From: Cloacimonetes bacterium UBA3541
GTDB lineage: Bacteria; Cloacimonadota; Cloacimonadia; Cloacimonadales; Cloacimonadaceae
NCBI GenBank assembly: GCA_002376725.1
Contig: DFOM01000051.1
Location: forward strand, 1 to 38,262
Direction of reading: 5' to 3'
DNA length: 38,262 nucleotides
Shown here piece by piece: positions 19,101 through 26,747 of this stretch. The notes below the pieces were generated by a model. The model was not told the DNA's origin, ran no database searches, and worked only from the letters and a program-made list of their open reading frames with translations. The position numbers and the translations under genes are program-made. Within the stretch, counting starts at the first letter, position 1; each line of letters opens with the position of its first letter.

Positions 19101-19221
19101 TCATAATATTGTCTGGGACGGAACAGATAATAATGGAAACAATGTATCCTCTGGAATATATCTGTACTCCTTATCTAGTGGAAAATCAAATCAAATCAAA
19201 CGTATGGTCCTGATGAAATAG
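16153..19221 (+). CDS. Large secreted repeat protein with C-terminal sorting-type domain (paralogue 1)
   Basis: 1022 residues, starting at a GTG preceded by AAGGAG at 6 nt. Residues ~1-19 are a signal peptide. The body is built from ~50-70-residue repeats around 'W.D.R....DIYAQK.....G..LW' (e.g. 'YVWSDTKLGERDLWAQKVDA', 'FVWEDQRSEDPDIYAQKIDL'), suggesting a beta-propeller of unknown ligand. The C-terminal ~90 residues ('LLQNSPNPFNPSTNIQF...NIYNIKGQLIKTLVKG...WDGTDNNGN...GIYLYSLSSG') are the FlgD-like/type-IX-style tail, so surface display or secretion is expected. It is paralogous to the next gene along its whole length. No enzymatic motif recognised. Confidence 0.85.
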   Translation: MKKSIFFLLLIGLIFNLSAELLWQEAIPIRQGVNIEWFRTGTQTTDGCAIYVWSDTKLGERDLWAQKVDAQGNAVWGEPLLIDGKPDRQEDPVITMTSDNNFVIAWIDFSDDLDGNVYAQKINAEGQLLWQTGGVPVCTYSNIQISLNMEADNEGGVYIIWVDFRNPGKDLYGQHLNSSGTPLWQTNGIPIANDIGDEEQNTMLPDGQGGFIIAYTYSFSDAEDIFAKRFLPDGTMAWQQPTILSNATGNQGKVRMAKLTNGEFVFVWEDQRSEDPDIYAQKIDLDGNILWQDPFIVFGDSGTENFAPQLNPRIVATSDNAVIIVWEDKRLDGFYTDLFAQKISASGNLMWNPDGEPLCVAEFAQSEVRLASDSNGGCYMVWDDLRNGDTPNDDIYGQHLSATGTALWTANGQPICNAANQQNSALIKISNDMVFINWMDMRNGSVGLYYQVYNSQGVAQLSENGQLVFWGLSGDTPLDNYLILPRSQDVVIIWQDTRFANMGYRIFCQFLNPDGSVDLELNGQPVTLNTGANQSSPAATVLSDDSIVIAWVDARDESPKIYLQHLDANGNRLWGDYGIPLTESTPIEQKEPRVSYKADQNQVYIGWSNYDNIGGIYRFYVYGQMIQNEQKQWGPDGIKISYYPEQDFNYHECTLYDLKENYYSWQDANLVDYTKSVFAKKVEASGETAQGWPDSGLQISTYPTYIEDCNQGNLISTLTDEGIFCMWGDQRSDSIENYYGQHISPNGERLWDPLGVNLADYGREQSYATIADNPLLRNDIVFAWTENIGGMGDIIAQKYSLDGVPQWGNLGIYVVQKDSTQTNPYLARFNNGGMVITWTDFYNLITDESNINYKYINSNGTIVGDDSGGYIICDAKKNQYNPKIAIINNEAYVIWADGRSSGKTEILGLYAQKLSNETTAINDPVIPSISKFTLLQNSPNPFNPSTNIQFIVNDITHPYNLNIYNIKGQLIKTLVKGNLEKGTHNIVWDGTDNNGNNVSSGIYLYSLSSGKSNQIKRMVLMK

Positions 19222-19311
19222 AACTTAAGAAGAATCTAATCTCATTGTCAAAAAAGATTGACTAATATAAGAGATTCAATAAAAAAGATTTAAGTTAAAT
19301 TAATCTTTTAG

Positions 19312-19348
19312 CTTTTACCCAAAAGTAAAAGAGCTGATTTTTTATCAG
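19312..19348 (+). terminator. Weak hairpins between the two paralogues, possible terminator
   Basis: CTTTTAC (19312-19318) pairs with GTAAAAG (19325-19331). It is followed by a second small hairpin CTGAT/ATCAG (19334-19348) whose loop is a T run. AT-rich and weak; it could reduce readthrough into the second paralogue. Confidence 0.3.
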
Positions 19349-19379
19349 ATTTATCAGGATTAATAAAAAGGAGATAAAA

Positions 19380-22300
19380 ATGAAAAAATTCATTTTAGTT
19401 CCACTGATGTTTGGTGTAATTTTCTCTCTTTTTGCTGCCACTCTTTGGGAAAATGAGGTACCTATTCGCCTTGGTGCAAACATTATTTGGAATGGTTCCG
19501 GTGCTAAAACTGCTGATGGTGGTGTTATCTATGTCTGGAGTGATACGAGACGAGGAGATCGTGATATCTGGGCACAGAAAGTGGATGCTCAGGGAAATAT
19601 AATCTGGAATGAACCTATCCTCATTGATGGGAAACTTAACCATCAGGATGAACCAGTGATAATTCAGACCAGTGATAATAACTTTGTCATTGCCTGGATT
19701 GATTATTTTAACGAGCAAGCAGGTGATATTTATGCTCAAAAGATTAGTTCACAAGGACAATTATTATGGCAAAATGGGGGAATTCCTGTTTGTAATGAAC
19801 CAGATTGGCAAACTAATCTTAATATCGTAGCTGATAATAATGGTGGAGTCTATCTTGTCTGGGGTGATTATCGTTGTTCATACTGGAAAATGTTTGGACA
19901 ACATCTTACTTCCCAAGGAAATATACTCTGGGACCCTAATGGCATAGAGTTAATTACTTCAAGCACTTATTCAGTTCTATGTAAAACTTTATCTGATGGT
20001 CAGGGTGGTCTAATTATAGCTTATTCACTTTGCAGTGAAAATAATCAAAATGTTTATATTAAACGCTTTCTTTCAGATGGAACGATGATATGGCAACAAC
20101 CAGTAGTCCTTTACAATTCTTTAGGCTCTCATTATTGTTTTGATGGAATCGCTCTTGCAAATAACGAATTTATGTTTTCTTGGATTCATTCTAGTAATGG
20201 AAACTTTGAAATTTACGCACATAAAATGGATATTAATGGCAATATTCTCTGGCAAAATCCAACAATTATTTACACTACAGTTCAATCTCTTATTTTCGGA
20301 ACCTTTAATGATCAAACGATTATTCCCACCAGTGATAATGGAGCTATTATTGCCTGGGTAGATGATGGTTTAATCTCTGGATTTAAAGACCTTTTTGCCC
20401 AGAAAGTTAGTGCTGAGGGGAATTGTCTCTGGGGCAATAATGCCATAAGAATAGCCCAATTTGTAGGTGATGAAATCAGTCTTGCTCCAGATAGCAATGG
20501 AGGGTGCTATATATCCTGGACGGATACTAATAATTATGATATTTTCGGACAACATCAATCTTCTACAGGATTACCGCTCTGGGAACCAGATGGAAAAGAA
20601 ATTTGTAATGCTCCAAATTATCAATACAATCCTCTAGTCATAGTTAATGATAACTTTGCATATTTTGCCTGGGATGACATTAGAGATGGTAGCGATGGAA
20701 TCTATTACCAAGTTTTTAATCCCGAAGGTATTTCTCAATTAACTGAGAATGGACAATTGATTTTCTGGGGATTAGGCGGTGAGATTTATAGTTCAGGTTG
20801 TAAGATTCTTCCCCGCAGTCAGGATGTGTTAATTGTCTGGACCGATTTCCGAGCCCCTCATTTAGGCTCTAAAATATTTTTTCAATTCCTTAATCCTGAT
20901 GGTTCCGTAGACCTTGAACCTGATGGGCGTCCTTTGATTCTTCCGATATATGGTCCTCAAGCAGCTTGTGATGCTATAGTTTTACCTGATGATAGTATCG
21001 TGTTTGCCTGGATGGATGAACGAAATGGGAATTATAAAATTTATCTTCAGCATATAGATTCAAATGGTAACAGACTCTGGGGGGATTATGGTATACCGCT
21101 AACAGAATGCAATCCCTATATGCAAAAAGACCCCCAACTTTCCTATTTAGCTGAACAGAATCAAATCTATATAGGTTGGTCCAGTAAAGAGTATTACGAT
21201 GATACCATAAGTCATTATCATGTGTATGGTCAAATGATTCAAAATGGCGAGAAGCAATGGGGTCCTAATGGATTGTTAATCTCTTCATTTGATAATGCTG
21301 ATATGGCTAATAATCAATGTATTTTAAAATACCTGAAAGAAAACTATTATATCTGGGAAAATTACAATTATATAGCTAGTAACTGTAAAGTGATAGTAAA
21401 AAAAGTATCTGCTACAGGAGAAACAGCTCCCGGATGGCAAGACAGTGGAATTCCAGTTTCTAATGAATATGATAATTACTTTTTTGAAGAATCACCTTTA
21501 AGCACTCTTACTAACGATGGAATTTTTGTAATGTGGAGAAATAGTAATTATTACGGACAATGTTATGGGCAGCATATATCCTCTACTGGTGAAATGTTAT
21601 GGGACCCTTCAGGAATTATGCTTTCAAATAATGATTTTAGCGATAATTATTTTTCTTTGGTTGAGAATACATTTTATCGTGATGATATAGTTTTTACCTG
21701 GAAGAAAGATACTAATAATCCTGCTATTTTTACCCAGAAATATTCACTTTCCGGTTTACCGCTCTGGAATAACTCTGGTATTTTTGTAAACCAAAACTAT
21801 GGTAATATAGATGTAGAACCTCTTATAGCCCGTTTTGATAATGGAGGGTTCATTATCGTTTGGGTTGATCTTTCTTTTCCTAATTATAGCAATCTGGATC
21901 TCTATTATAATTATGTTAATAGTAATGGAACTGTGGTTAGTGATAGCCCTTATGGTTATGTGCTTTTTGGTGGACCAGCCAATCAAATTTGTACTTCAAT
22001 TACCACTGTAGGTAGTGAAGCATATGTTATTTGGGTTGATGATTCTGATTATAGCATAGAGGGGTATACATCTCTTTATGCTCAGAAAATATCCAACGAA
22101 ACTCCTATAAATGATTCTATTATACCTTCTATTGTTAATTTCCAGTTAATTCAAAATTCTCCCAATCCTTTCAATCCTTCTACTAATATTAAGTTTATCA
22201 TTAACGAGACTACCAATCCATATACTCTAAACATTTATAACCTTAAGGGTCAACTTGTGAAAACTTTGGTTAAAGGAAATCTGGAAAAAGGAACTCATAA

Positions 22301-22415
22301 TATTATCTGGGACGGAACAGACAGTAATGGCAAAACTGTCTCTTCTGGAATATATCTCTACTCACTATCCAATGGAAAATCAAATCAAATCAAGCGTATG
22401 GTACTGATGAAATAA
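19380..22415 (+). CDS. Large secreted repeat protein with C-terminal sorting-type domain (paralogue 2)
   Basis: 1011 residues, starting at ATG with AGGAG upstream. Same plan as the preceding gene: signal peptide (~1-18), 'DIWAQKVDAQGNIIWNEP'-type repeats, and an almost identical C-terminal tail ('NFQLIQNSPNPFNPSTNIKF...WDGTDSNGK...GIYLYSLSNG'). The two are a tandem duplication; the middles have diverged while the final ~300 bp stay very similar at DNA level, including a 53-bp block with a single difference. Function unknown; exported. Its own ribosome-binding site and a 158-bp spacer leave room for separate control. Confidence 0.85.
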   Translation: MKKFILVPLMFGVIFSLFAATLWENEVPIRLGANIIWNGSGAKTADGGVIYVWSDTRRGDRDIWAQKVDAQGNIIWNEPILIDGKLNHQDEPVIIQTSDNNFVIAWIDYFNEQAGDIYAQKISSQGQLLWQNGGIPVCNEPDWQTNLNIVADNNGGVYLVWGDYRCSYWKMFGQHLTSQGNILWDPNGIELITSSTYSVLCKTLSDGQGGLIIAYSLCSENNQNVYIKRFLSDGTMIWQQPVVLYNSLGSHYCFDGIALANNEFMFSWIHSSNGNFEIYAHKMDINGNILWQNPTIIYTTVQSLIFGTFNDQTIIPTSDNGAIIAWVDDGLISGFKDLFAQKVSAEGNCLWGNNAIRIAQFVGDEISLAPDSNGGCYISWTDTNNYDIFGQHQSSTGLPLWEPDGKEICNAPNYQYNPLVIVNDNFAYFAWDDIRDGSDGIYYQVFNPEGISQLTENGQLIFWGLGGEIYSSGCKILPRSQDVLIVWTDFRAPHLGSKIFFQFLNPDGSVDLEPDGRPLILPIYGPQAACDAIVLPDDSIVFAWMDERNGNYKIYLQHIDSNGNRLWGDYGIPLTECNPYMQKDPQLSYLAEQNQIYIGWSSKEYYDDTISHYHVYGQMIQNGEKQWGPNGLLISSFDNADMANNQCILKYLKENYYIWENYNYIASNCKVIVKKVSATGETAPGWQDSGIPVSNEYDNYFFEESPLSTLTNDGIFVMWRNSNYYGQCYGQHISSTGEMLWDPSGIMLSNNDFSDNYFSLVENTFYRDDIVFTWKKDTNNPAIFTQKYSLSGLPLWNNSGIFVNQNYGNIDVEPLIARFDNGGFIIVWVDLSFPNYSNLDLYYNYVNSNGTVVSDSPYGYVLFGGPANQICTSITTVGSEAYVIWVDDSDYSIEGYTSLYAQKISNETPINDSIIPSIVNFQLIQNSPNPFNPSTNIKFIINETTNPYTLNIYNLKGQLVKTLVKGNLEKGTHNIIWDGTDSNGKTVSSGIYLYSLSNGKSNQIKRMVLMK

Positions 22416-22461
22416 TGATAAAAAACTATGATATAACAAATTAGGAATACGATTACCACAT

Positions 22462-22483
22462 ATTGTTTCCCTTAAGAAACAAT
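22462..22483 (+). terminator. Hairpin downstream of paralogue 2, possible terminator
   Basis: ATTGTTTC pairs perfectly with GAAACAAT across a CCTTAA loop, 47 nt after the stop codon. There is no clean T run directly after it, so intrinsic termination is only possible. Confidence 0.35.
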
Positions 22484-22835
22484 TGGTAAGTTTTATCCTA
22501 AGAGGATATAATATTGTGTTTCCGGCTTATACCTTAGAGAGAGATTGTTATATCTCCGTTTTAAATAAAAATTTATTCTTGAATTAAATTCTTCCAGATA
22601 ATATGAAAAATAATATTGGGCTGAATTTATATAGAGTGTAAAAAGGGGATTTTTCATCTATTCTCAAATAAGTTATGAAAAAATAAGTTTTAATCTGTAT
22701 CTTCTTTTTTGCATTTTATCGGAAAATTAACTTTCATTAAAGGAGTAGCTATCAGATAGGATTGACGGGATAATTCGTCTATAACGAAAGATAAAATAAT
22801 TGACATAGTTTCACAGGATTTCTTTGTATGAACTT

Positions 22836-22841
22836 TATAAT
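22836..22841 (+). promoter_or_regulatory. Possible -10 box for the three-gene cassette
   Basis: A perfect TATAAT 31 nt before the ATG at 22873. No -35 at the usual distance (TTGACA at 22800-22805 is 30 nt away), so either an activator is used or the match is chance. Confidence 0.3.
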
Positions 22842-22872
22842 AGACAATAAAAGAAAATAGTAGGAAATTAAT

Positions 22873-24027
22873 ATGACTAAAGAACAAAAGTTTTATAATG
22901 CACTACAAGATGTATTTATTGGAGCCAGAATTGAAGGGGAAGGTGGTTTTGTTAATTTGATGAGAATAAAATCAAATTACTATCAGAAAATTGAAGCTAT
23001 TCTTAAAGATGATATTGAAAAAGCTTTAGAAAAATATCCTTCTTTTAGAGATGAACTTTTTGATAAGCTTTATTCCTTTTTTAATCGCTATTTTACCGAA
23101 AGTGGTTCAATCTATTTCAATTCAACACCATTTCATAATAATATCTACGAAAAAGTTTATACCAATGATAAAGATGTAATTCTCTTCTGGAAAACACAGA
23201 TGCTTTATTATGTTAAAACTGACCGGATTTTCAGAAGTTTACCCATTGAGTTTGATGGTTTTAAGTTTTATTTTGATGCTTCGGGGCTAGAAAATAAAAA
23301 GGCAAATGAAAAACGGAATTTGATTTATGATTTAAAAGAAATTAGCCAAGATTACACAATTGTTTTTAGCGTAAACTCTTCAGAAAGAGGTAAAAAAACG
23401 AAGCAAGACGAGATATTAAAGGCTATAAAAAGAAGGGGTATTGCCATTACCGAAGAACAATTGGAACGCGCTTTTAGAGTTTTTGAAAAACAAAGCGAGG
23501 TTGATTTCTTCATCAATAAAAACGCCAAAGCATTTTTACAGGAACAATTTAAACTATGGAGTTACCAATATTTCTGGGAAGGGGCGAAAGAATGGAGTCC
23601 AGATAGGGTCAATCAACTACAAATCCTAAAAGATATCGCCTTTAAAATTATTGATTTTATTTCCCAATTTGAAGACGAGCTGGTAAAAATATGGAACAAA
23701 CCGAAGTTTGTGAAAAACTCAAATTATGTGATTACACTGGATAGAATTAAAGATATCTCACTAATAGAAAAAGTGTTAACACATAAGAATATCCAAAAGC
23801 AGATCCAAGAGTGGCAAGAACTTGGTATCATAGATAATGATTTTAAAATTGAAGATGTTTTTGAATATTCCCCTTCTTTGAAGGGGTGGCAACCTCAGGT
23901 TGAAGGGGTAGTTTCAGATACCCCTCTACAAGAGGAAAATTATGAGTTGGAGTTTGAAGATGGCACAAGGATCAATCTCAAAGATTTGGATTATAAACTA
24001 ATTAAGCCATTGATTTGGTGGGAGTAA
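22873..24027 (+). CDS. Stand-alone protein resembling the N-terminal domain of a large Mod-type DNA methyltransferase
   Basis: 384 residues, cytoplasmic. Blocks such as 'FYNALQDVFIGARIEGEGGF', 'RDELFDKLYSFFNRYFTESG', 'VYTNDKDVILFWKTQMLYYV', 'ERAFRVFEKQSEVDFFINKN', 'FEDELVKIWNKPKF' and 'NSNYVITLDRI' match, from memory, the ~350-residue N-terminal region of large (about 900+ residue) type III-like site-specific adenine methyltransferases. The catalytic part is absent: no DPPY and no FxGxG motif; the protein ends in 'LKDLDYKLIKPLIWWE'. Residues ~333-354 ('SPSLKGWQPQ...') are encoded by an in-frame palindromic element. AGGA lies 7 nt before the ATG. The next gene's ATG follows after 5 bp, so the truncated gene sits at the head of a compact operon. 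It could be a truncation product or a domain re-used as a separate subunit. Confidence 0.6.
   Translation: MTKEQKFYNALQDVFIGARIEGEGGFVNLMRIKSNYYQKIEAILKDDIEKALEKYPSFRDELFDKLYSFFNRYFTESGSIYFNSTPFHNNIYEKVYTNDKDVILFWKTQMLYYVKTDRIFRSLPIEFDGFKFYFDASGLENKKANEKRNLIYDLKEISQDYTIVFSVNSSERGKKTKQDEILKAIKRRGIAITEEQLERAFRVFEKQSEVDFFINKNAKAFLQEQFKLWSYQYFWEGAKEWSPDRVNQLQILKDIAFKIIDFISQFEDELVKIWNKPKFVKNSNYVITLDRIKDISLIEKVLTHKNIQKQIQEWQELGIIDNDFKIEDVFEYSPSLKGWQPQVEGVVSDTPLQEENYELEFEDGTRINLKDLDYKLIKPLIWWE
23870..23935. repeat. In-frame 66-bp chain of small palindromes
   Basis: Successive hairpins are CCCCTTC/GAAGGGG (23870-23886), CAACC/GGTTG (23890-23902), GGGGTA/TACCCC (23905-23924) and CCTCT/AGAGG (23923-23935). 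The GAAGGGG of the first hairpin recurs at 23902-23908. It is far more GC-rich than its surroundings and exactly 22 codons long, so it preserves the reading frame. This resembles dispersed palindromic (REP-like) elements that insert into genes. Confidence 0.75.
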
Positions 24028-24035
24028 AAATTATG
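24020..24035 (+). promoter_or_regulatory. Ribosome-binding site fixing the TrlF-like start
   Basis: GGGAG at 24020-24024 lies 8 nt before ATG at 24033-24035, inside the last codons of the upstream gene. It favours this ATG over the earlier in-frame TTG at 24015, which has no such site. Confidence 0.75.
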
Positions 24036-26747
24036 AGAAAGATAGAAAATAATGAATTTCCTCTATTTGATGATGGTGCAAATTGGGTAAAAGCAGATTT
24101 ACATCTTCATTCGCCATTGGTTCATAGCTTTACTTTGCCTTCTGGTATAAACTTAAAGTCTGAGTCTGATATAAAACTTTTAATGGACCAATATATAGAA
24201 AAACTTAAACAAGAAAAAATCAAGTTATGTGCTATAACCGATTATCAGCAGATAAGAACGAAATGGTTTCAAGATTTTCAGCAAAAGGCAATTGAAAAAG
24301 GAATTTATGTTTTTCCAGGCATAGAACTTTCTATAACTCACGGCAAAGGGCTGCATATTTTACTAATTTTTGATTATAATTCCGACATAGACGGTATAAA
24401 TAATTATATTCAAGCTTTAAATAAAACGCCTGAAAAACCATTGATTTACAACGACAGGAGTCATGATGATATTACTCTTAAAAGTAATTTATCTGATGTC
24501 CTTGAGGAATTACACAATAAATTTTCTTGCCTTGTTATTTTTCCACATCCTGAAAATAAAAATGGACTTCTTGATGCAAATCAAGCTAAAGAGGCAGCCA
24601 ATTTATTAAAAATGGCTGATGCTATTGAATTTATATCGGACCAGGGCAAAAACAGATTAGTTGCAACAGGAGAAGTAAATAAAGATTTTTTTGAAAGTAA
24701 AATTGCTATTATTGAAAATACTGACCCAAAATCAATAGACGAAATTGGTTGCAAACAGAGAGGTAATAAAATAAGATGCACATATATCAAACTTAGCAGC
24801 GTTTCCCTAAATGCTATCCGCATAGCTTTTCAGGATCCTTCTTTACGTGTAAGGTTATATGAGGAACCAAAAGAAATAGTAGATAAAATTGAATCTATTG
24901 AAATTTCGGGGTCAACTTTTTTAAAAGATATTAAACTAAAGTTTAATAATAATTTAAACTGCTTAATCGGTGGGAGGGGTGTAGGAAAATCTGCCATTAT
25001 TGAATCTATTCGTTATTGCCTTGATTTACCATATTATGCGGAAGAATCTTTTAAAGATGAATTTATTAAGAATGTAGTGGGAAGCGGTGGAAAAATTACC
25101 ATAAGGTTGATAAAAAAATATGGCGATAAAACAATACCATATACTATTAATAGAGTCATTGGACAGCAACCAATAGTAGAGAAAAAAAATATTCCCCCTG
25201 TTGAATTATTTGAAGAAGACATCCCAATCCTTTTAGGACAGAAGGAACTTTATGTATTATCCAATAATCAGAACTTTCAGATGAAATTAGTTGACCAGCT
25301 AATAGGAGACGAGATTAAGAAAAAGAAAATAGAATTCAATAAAAAATTAAATTTATTAAACGAAAACTCAGAAAAACTTTTAAAACTTCATAATAATCTT
25401 CTTCAAAAACAAGATGATGAGCAAAAACTTATAATACTAAATGAGCATATAAAGAAATTTGAAGACTTAGGTGTAGCTCAAAAAATGAGAACACTTGCCC
25501 AGCTAACAAAAGATAGTAATATCTTATATACTGCTATATCAAAATTTAAATCTGGGAAAGATAACTTAATCAAACAATATCAAGATTTTATTCAGGAAAT
25601 TGATAATACAAAAAATAGTCTTCTCAGCGGAGAAAGCGCTGAAAAACAATTATTGGCAGATGCTGAAAATATTTTAACCGAATATAAAAAATATTTAGAA
25701 AAACAGTGTAAAGATTTATCTAATAGCTCTTTAAAGATAGAAAAGAAATTAGACGATGTTCTTAATCAGTGGAACAATCGTTTTGAAAAAAATAGAAAGG
25801 AATCTGACGAAATAAAAAAAGAATTGTCGTCAGAAGGATTATCCCCAGACAAATATGAGGATCTTATTCAAGAAAAAGTCCGATTAGAACCACTAATAAA
25901 AGAATATGAAAAAATTGAGAAGCAAAAACAGGAATTAGAAGAGGAAAGAGAATATCTAAAAAAAGATATTCAGAATGCAAGGCATAATTTTTTTAAACTT
26001 AGACAAAAACGAATCGAAAAGATAAATGAACATCTCGCTGGTAGAGTAAAACTGGAAATTAATTACCAGCTAGATAGGAAAGAATTCAAGGATAACTTAG
26101 CTTATTTGCTATATGGTTCTAAAGTTAGTGCAGATACTATTGCAAAAATTGTTGATAATGAAAAGATAACAATAGATGGTATTGAATTTTCTAAAATTAT
26201 AGAAGCAGGGGATGAGCAACTTCAAAAATATTTTCAACTCACAGATGCAATGACTAAGAGAATTACGGATTGGTTTAAAGACAGAAGCAAATTATACCGT
26301 TTAGAAAGTTTATTTCCAGAGGATTTAATTACAATCAAATTAAAAGTGGGTGAAGGAGAAGAATATAGATCATTTGATAAGCTTTCTGATGGTCAAAAAG
26401 CTACCGCCTTGCTTGTTTTACTTTTCTCACAGGAAAGGAAAATTCTAATTATTGACCAGCCGGAAGAAGATTTAGATAATAGATTTGTTTATGATGATAT
26501 AGTTGTTATGTTACGACAGATGAAGGGGAAAAGGCAGTTAATTTTTGCTACTCATAATGCTAATATTCCAGTGCTTGGCGATTCAGAGCAAGTATTTGTT
26601 TTAGATGCAGAAGCGAATCAGTGTAAAATAAAAGATTTTGGTTCTATAGATAAAACTTCCATAACGGAAAACATAAAAAAGATTATGGAAGGAGGAGAAG
26701 AAGCCTTTAGAAAGAGAATTCAAAAATATGGAGTAAAATATGACTGA
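24033..26747 (+). CDS. TrlF-like protein: PHP domain fused to an SMC/ABC-type ATPase
   Basis: 904 residues from the ATG with a good ribosome-binding site. An N-terminal PHP phosphoesterase-like domain (~15-270) shows 'KADLHLHSPLV' (H24, H26), 'CAITDY', 'FPGIELSI' and 'IFPHPENK'. The ATPase follows: Walker A 'GGRGVGKS' (~313-320), a long coiled coil (~410-680, rich in K/E/L), signature 'LSDGQKA' (~784), Walker B 'ILIIDQPEEDLDN' (~804-816) and the H-loop region 'FATHNANIPV'. This is the layout of TrlF-family and RecN/SMC-like proteins. The PHP part may hydrolyse phosphodiesters, with ATPase-driven DNA binding through the coiled coils; that is inference. Such proteins are common in defence islands. 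The next gene overlaps by 8 bp. Confidence 0.8.
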   Translation: MRKIENNEFPLFDDGANWVKADLHLHSPLVHSFTLPSGINLKSESDIKLLMDQYIEKLKQEKIKLCAITDYQQIRTKWFQDFQQKAIEKGIYVFPGIELSITHGKGLHILLIFDYNSDIDGINNYIQALNKTPEKPLIYNDRSHDDITLKSNLSDVLEELHNKFSCLVIFPHPENKNGLLDANQAKEAANLLKMADAIEFISDQGKNRLVATGEVNKDFFESKIAIIENTDPKSIDEIGCKQRGNKIRCTYIKLSSVSLNAIRIAFQDPSLRVRLYEEPKEIVDKIESIEISGSTFLKDIKLKFNNNLNCLIGGRGVGKSAIIESIRYCLDLPYYAEESFKDEFIKNVVGSGGKITIRLIKKYGDKTIPYTINRVIGQQPIVEKKNIPPVELFEEDIPILLGQKELYVLSNNQNFQMKLVDQLIGDEIKKKKIEFNKKLNLLNENSEKLLKLHNNLLQKQDDEQKLIILNEHIKKFEDLGVAQKMRTLAQLTKDSNILYTAISKFKSGKDNLIKQYQDFIQEIDNTKNSLLSGESAEKQLLADAENILTEYKKYLEKQCKDLSNSSLKIEKKLDDVLNQWNNRFEKNRKESDEIKKELSSEGLSPDKYEDLIQEKVRLEPLIKEYEKIEKQKQELEEEREYLKKDIQNARHNFFKLRQKRIEKINEHLAGRVKLEINYQLDRKEFKDNLAYLLYGSKVSADTIAKIVDNEKITIDGIEFSKIIEAGDEQLQKYFQLTDAMTKRITDWFKDRSKLYRLESLFPEDLITIKLKVGEGEEYRSFDKLSDGQKATALLVLLFSQERKILIIDQPEEDLDNRFVYDDIVVMLRQMKGKRQLIFATHNANIPVLGDSEQVFVLDAEANQCKIKDFGSIDKTSITENIKKIMEGGEEAFRKRIQKYGVKYD

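Larger units (their letters stand above)
22416..22872. other. 457-bp intergenic region before the Mod-like/TrlF/Schlafen genes
   Basis: No gene seen. It contains one clean hairpin near its start (22462-22483) and a TATAAT at 22836-22841. Two TTGAC-type motifs (22762, 22800) are not at proper spacing to that TATAAT. A minus-strand frame over 22690-22887 is open but has no recognisable similarity. It marks the boundary between the secreted paralogues and the accessory three-gene cassette. Confidence 0.5.

Noticed and set aside
22690..22887. 65-codon minus-strand frame before the Mod-like gene
   Set aside because: Overlaps the start of the + strand gene, no recognised similarity, and biased composition from AT-rich intergenic DNA.
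24015..24035. TTG at 24015 as start of the TrlF-like gene
   Set aside because: The ATG at 24033 has GGGAG at 8 nt and starts where family similarity starts; the TTG has no ribosome-binding site.
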